NCBI GenBank assembly: GCA_947463775.1 | Contig: CANHVD010000360.1 | Coordinates: forward strand, 1-6,227 | DNA from: Planctomycetaceae bacterium | GTDB taxonomy: Bacteria > Planctomycetota > Planctomycetia > Planctomycetales > Planctomycetaceae | Length of the DNA stretch: 6,227 bases | Reading direction: 5' to 3' | In this document: positions 4,957 to 6,227 of the stretch, piece after piece | Numbering within the stretch: position 1 is the stretch's first letter | Layout: each line of letters begins with the position of its first letter | Made by a program: the position numbers and the translations under genes | The notes under the pieces: model-generated | Database searches by the model: none | What the model saw: the letters and a program-made list of their open reading frames with translations, nothing else | What the model was told of the DNA's origin: nothing

Positions 4957-6227
4957 ATGAAGAACTCCCCACGCCTCTCAATTCTGATCACACTGATAGC
5001 CCTGTTTTCGCACGTCTCCACGCGAACGCCGGTTCAAGCTGACCAGAAAACTCGGCCCAACGTCCTGTTTATCGCTGTCGACGACCTGAACCACTGGGTG
5101 GGACATCTAGGGCGGAATCGCCAAACCAAAACTCCCAATCTCGACCGGCTCGCCAAAATGGGAGTGACTTTCAGCAACGCACATTGTGCAGCACCAGTCT
5201 GTAATCCTTCGCGAACAGCGTTGTTGTCCGGAATGCGACCGGGATCGACTGGCGTTTACGACAACAACAATCCTTATGGCGGTGCCGTCACCGTTAAGCA
5301 GTCTCTGGTTACTCAGTTTAAAGAGCACGGATACGCAACGCTGGGGATGGGAAAGTTGTGGCACGGCGGGCTCGGATTTGAGGAGCAATGGACGGAGACC
5401 AGAAACGAAGATCCAAAGGGCTCCGGTGGTGCCAGAGTTGAAGATCGCAGCATCGGAGGTATCGCATTCGGTGTCATCCACGGCGATGACAGTGCCGTCT
5501 CGGATACTCAGATTGCAGATTATGGAATTTCGGAGCTCTCCAAATCCCATGACAAGCCATTCTTCCTGACGCTCGGTTTTCATAAACCGCACATGCCATG
5601 GAACGTGCCGCCGAAATATTTTGACATGCACCCGCTGGATCAGATTGAATTGCCTCCGACCAAAGACGGTGATCTCGCGGATGTTCCTTCAGCCGGGCTG
5701 AAGATGGCGAAAGCTTCGGGCGATCATGCCGCTGTGCTGAAATCCGGCCGATGGAAAGAAGCCGTACAGGCCTACCTGGCGGCGATCAGTTATCTCGACG
5801 GGCAGGTGGGGCGAGTTCTGGATGCTCTGGAACAATCGCCTTACAAGGACAACACCATCATCTGCCTGTGGGGAGATCATGGCTGGCATCTGGGCGAGAA
5901 AGAACATTGGCGGAAGTTCGCTCTATGGGAAGAAGCGACTCGCGCTCCGCTCATCTGGGTAGCTCCTGGGACGACAACGCCGGGTGGAGTCTGCAAGAGT
6001 CCTGTCGACTTCATGACGATCTATCCGACGTTATGTGATCTCGCTGAGATTTCCATTCCGAAGCATGTCGAGGGACAGTCGATTCGGGCTCTCCTGAAAG
6101 ATCCGAATGCGGCCGGTTCAGGCATCGCCATCACGACCTTCGGTCAGAATAATCATGCCGTACGAACCGACCGCTGGAGATATATCCGCTACGCTGATGG
6201 CGGCGAAGAACTTTATGATCATTCCAA
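4957..6227 (+). CDS. secreted sulfatase, iduronate-2-sulfatase-like (3' end cut by the window)
   Basis: The frame is open from 4957 to the window edge (423 codons plus 2 bases). It hydrolyses sulfate esters, probably of a polysaccharide, outside the cytoplasm. The signal peptide is clear: MKNSPR, a hydrophobic core at about 7-20, and a VQA site at 26-28. Then come PNVLFIAVDDLN (34-45, metal ligands Asp42 and Asp43) and the sulfatase signature C82-N-P-S-R86 followed by TALLSG, where Cys82 should become formylglycine. GMGKLWH (130-136), FHKPHMPW (208-215), YLAAISYLDGQVGRVLDAL (273-291), WGDHGWHLGEKEHWRK (305-320, metal ligands Asp307/His308) and TRAPLIW (328-334) follow. All key residues are present. 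The last visible residues (RTDRWRYIRYADGGEELYDHS) are the usual near-C-terminal motif, so only a few tens of residues should be missing. The Cys-type signature needs a formylglycine-generating enzyme, not seen here. The substrate is not determined; the pattern resembles the iduronate-2-sulfatase branch. Confidence 0.97.
   Translation, partial: MKNSPRLSILITLIALFSHVSTRTPVQADQKTRPNVLFIAVDDLNHWVGHLGRNRQTKTPNLDRLAKMGVTFSNAHCAAPVCNPSRTALLSGMRPGSTGVYDNNNPYGGAVTVKQSLVTQFKEHGYATLGMGKLWHGGLGFEEQWTETRNEDPKGSGGARVEDRSIGGIAFGVIHGDDSAVSDTQIADYGISELSKSHDKPFFLTLGFHKPHMPWNVPPKYFDMHPLDQIELPPTKDGDLADVPSAGLKMAKASGDHAAVLKSGRWKEAVQAYLAAISYLDGQVGRVLDALEQSPYKDNTIICLWGDHGWHLGEKEHWRKFALWEEATRAPLIWVAPGTTTPGGVCKSPVDFMTIYPTLCDLAEISIPKHVEGQSIRALLKDPNAAGSGIAITTFGQNNHAVRTDRWRYIRYADGGEELYDHS

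Overview
The window looks like a piece of planctomycete chromosome (moderate GC, free-living, polysaccharide-degrading type). This is an inference from three things: an exported FAD-dependent oxidoreductase ending in a golvesin/xanthan-lyase-like domain, a secreted Cys-type sulfatase, and long intergenic gaps with few Shine-Dalgarno sequences and small dispersed hairpin repeats. Genus cannot be fixed from this sequence.

Layout. (1) 1-1018, minus strand: a two-gene polysaccharide-assembly unit. A polyprenyl-phosphate sugar-1-phosphate transferase (197-1018) is followed, with a 4-base ATGA overlap, by the first 66 codons of a WecG/TagA/CpsF-family glycosyltransferase that runs off the left edge (1-200). 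(2) 1019-1811: a 793-base gap between divergent genes with no credible gene but several inverted repeats. One is a strong hairpin at 1634-1672 that pairs better in minus-strand RNA. (3) 1812-3953, plus strand: a 713-residue secreted FAD-dependent oxidoreductase with a C-terminal golvesin-like domain. (4) 3954-4416: a 463-base gap between convergent genes. It holds a candidate terminator, two diverged inverted copies of a small hairpin repeat whose stems differ by a compensatory base-pair change, and a hairpin past the end of nusB. (5) 4417-4842, minus strand: nusB. (6) 4957 to the right edge, plus strand: a secreted iduronate-2-sulfatase-like sulfatase, complete except for its extreme C-terminus.

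How the genes relate. The left pair should act in order: the membrane phosphoglycosyl transferase primes undecaprenyl phosphate with the first sugar phosphate, and the WecG-type enzyme adds a later sugar, for an exopolysaccharide, O-antigen or wall glycan. The exported oxidoreductase and the sulfatase are of types commonly abundant in planctomycetes that scavenge (sulfated) polysaccharides, but they are separated by the oppositely oriented nusB, so they are not one operon. NusB is a housekeeping rRNA antitermination factor, here sharing a 114-base divergent upstream region with the sulfatase gene.

No clearly new multi-gene system is visible. The most unusual signals are the covarying inverted hairpin repeats at 4142-4316 and the unexplained structured gap at 1019-1811.
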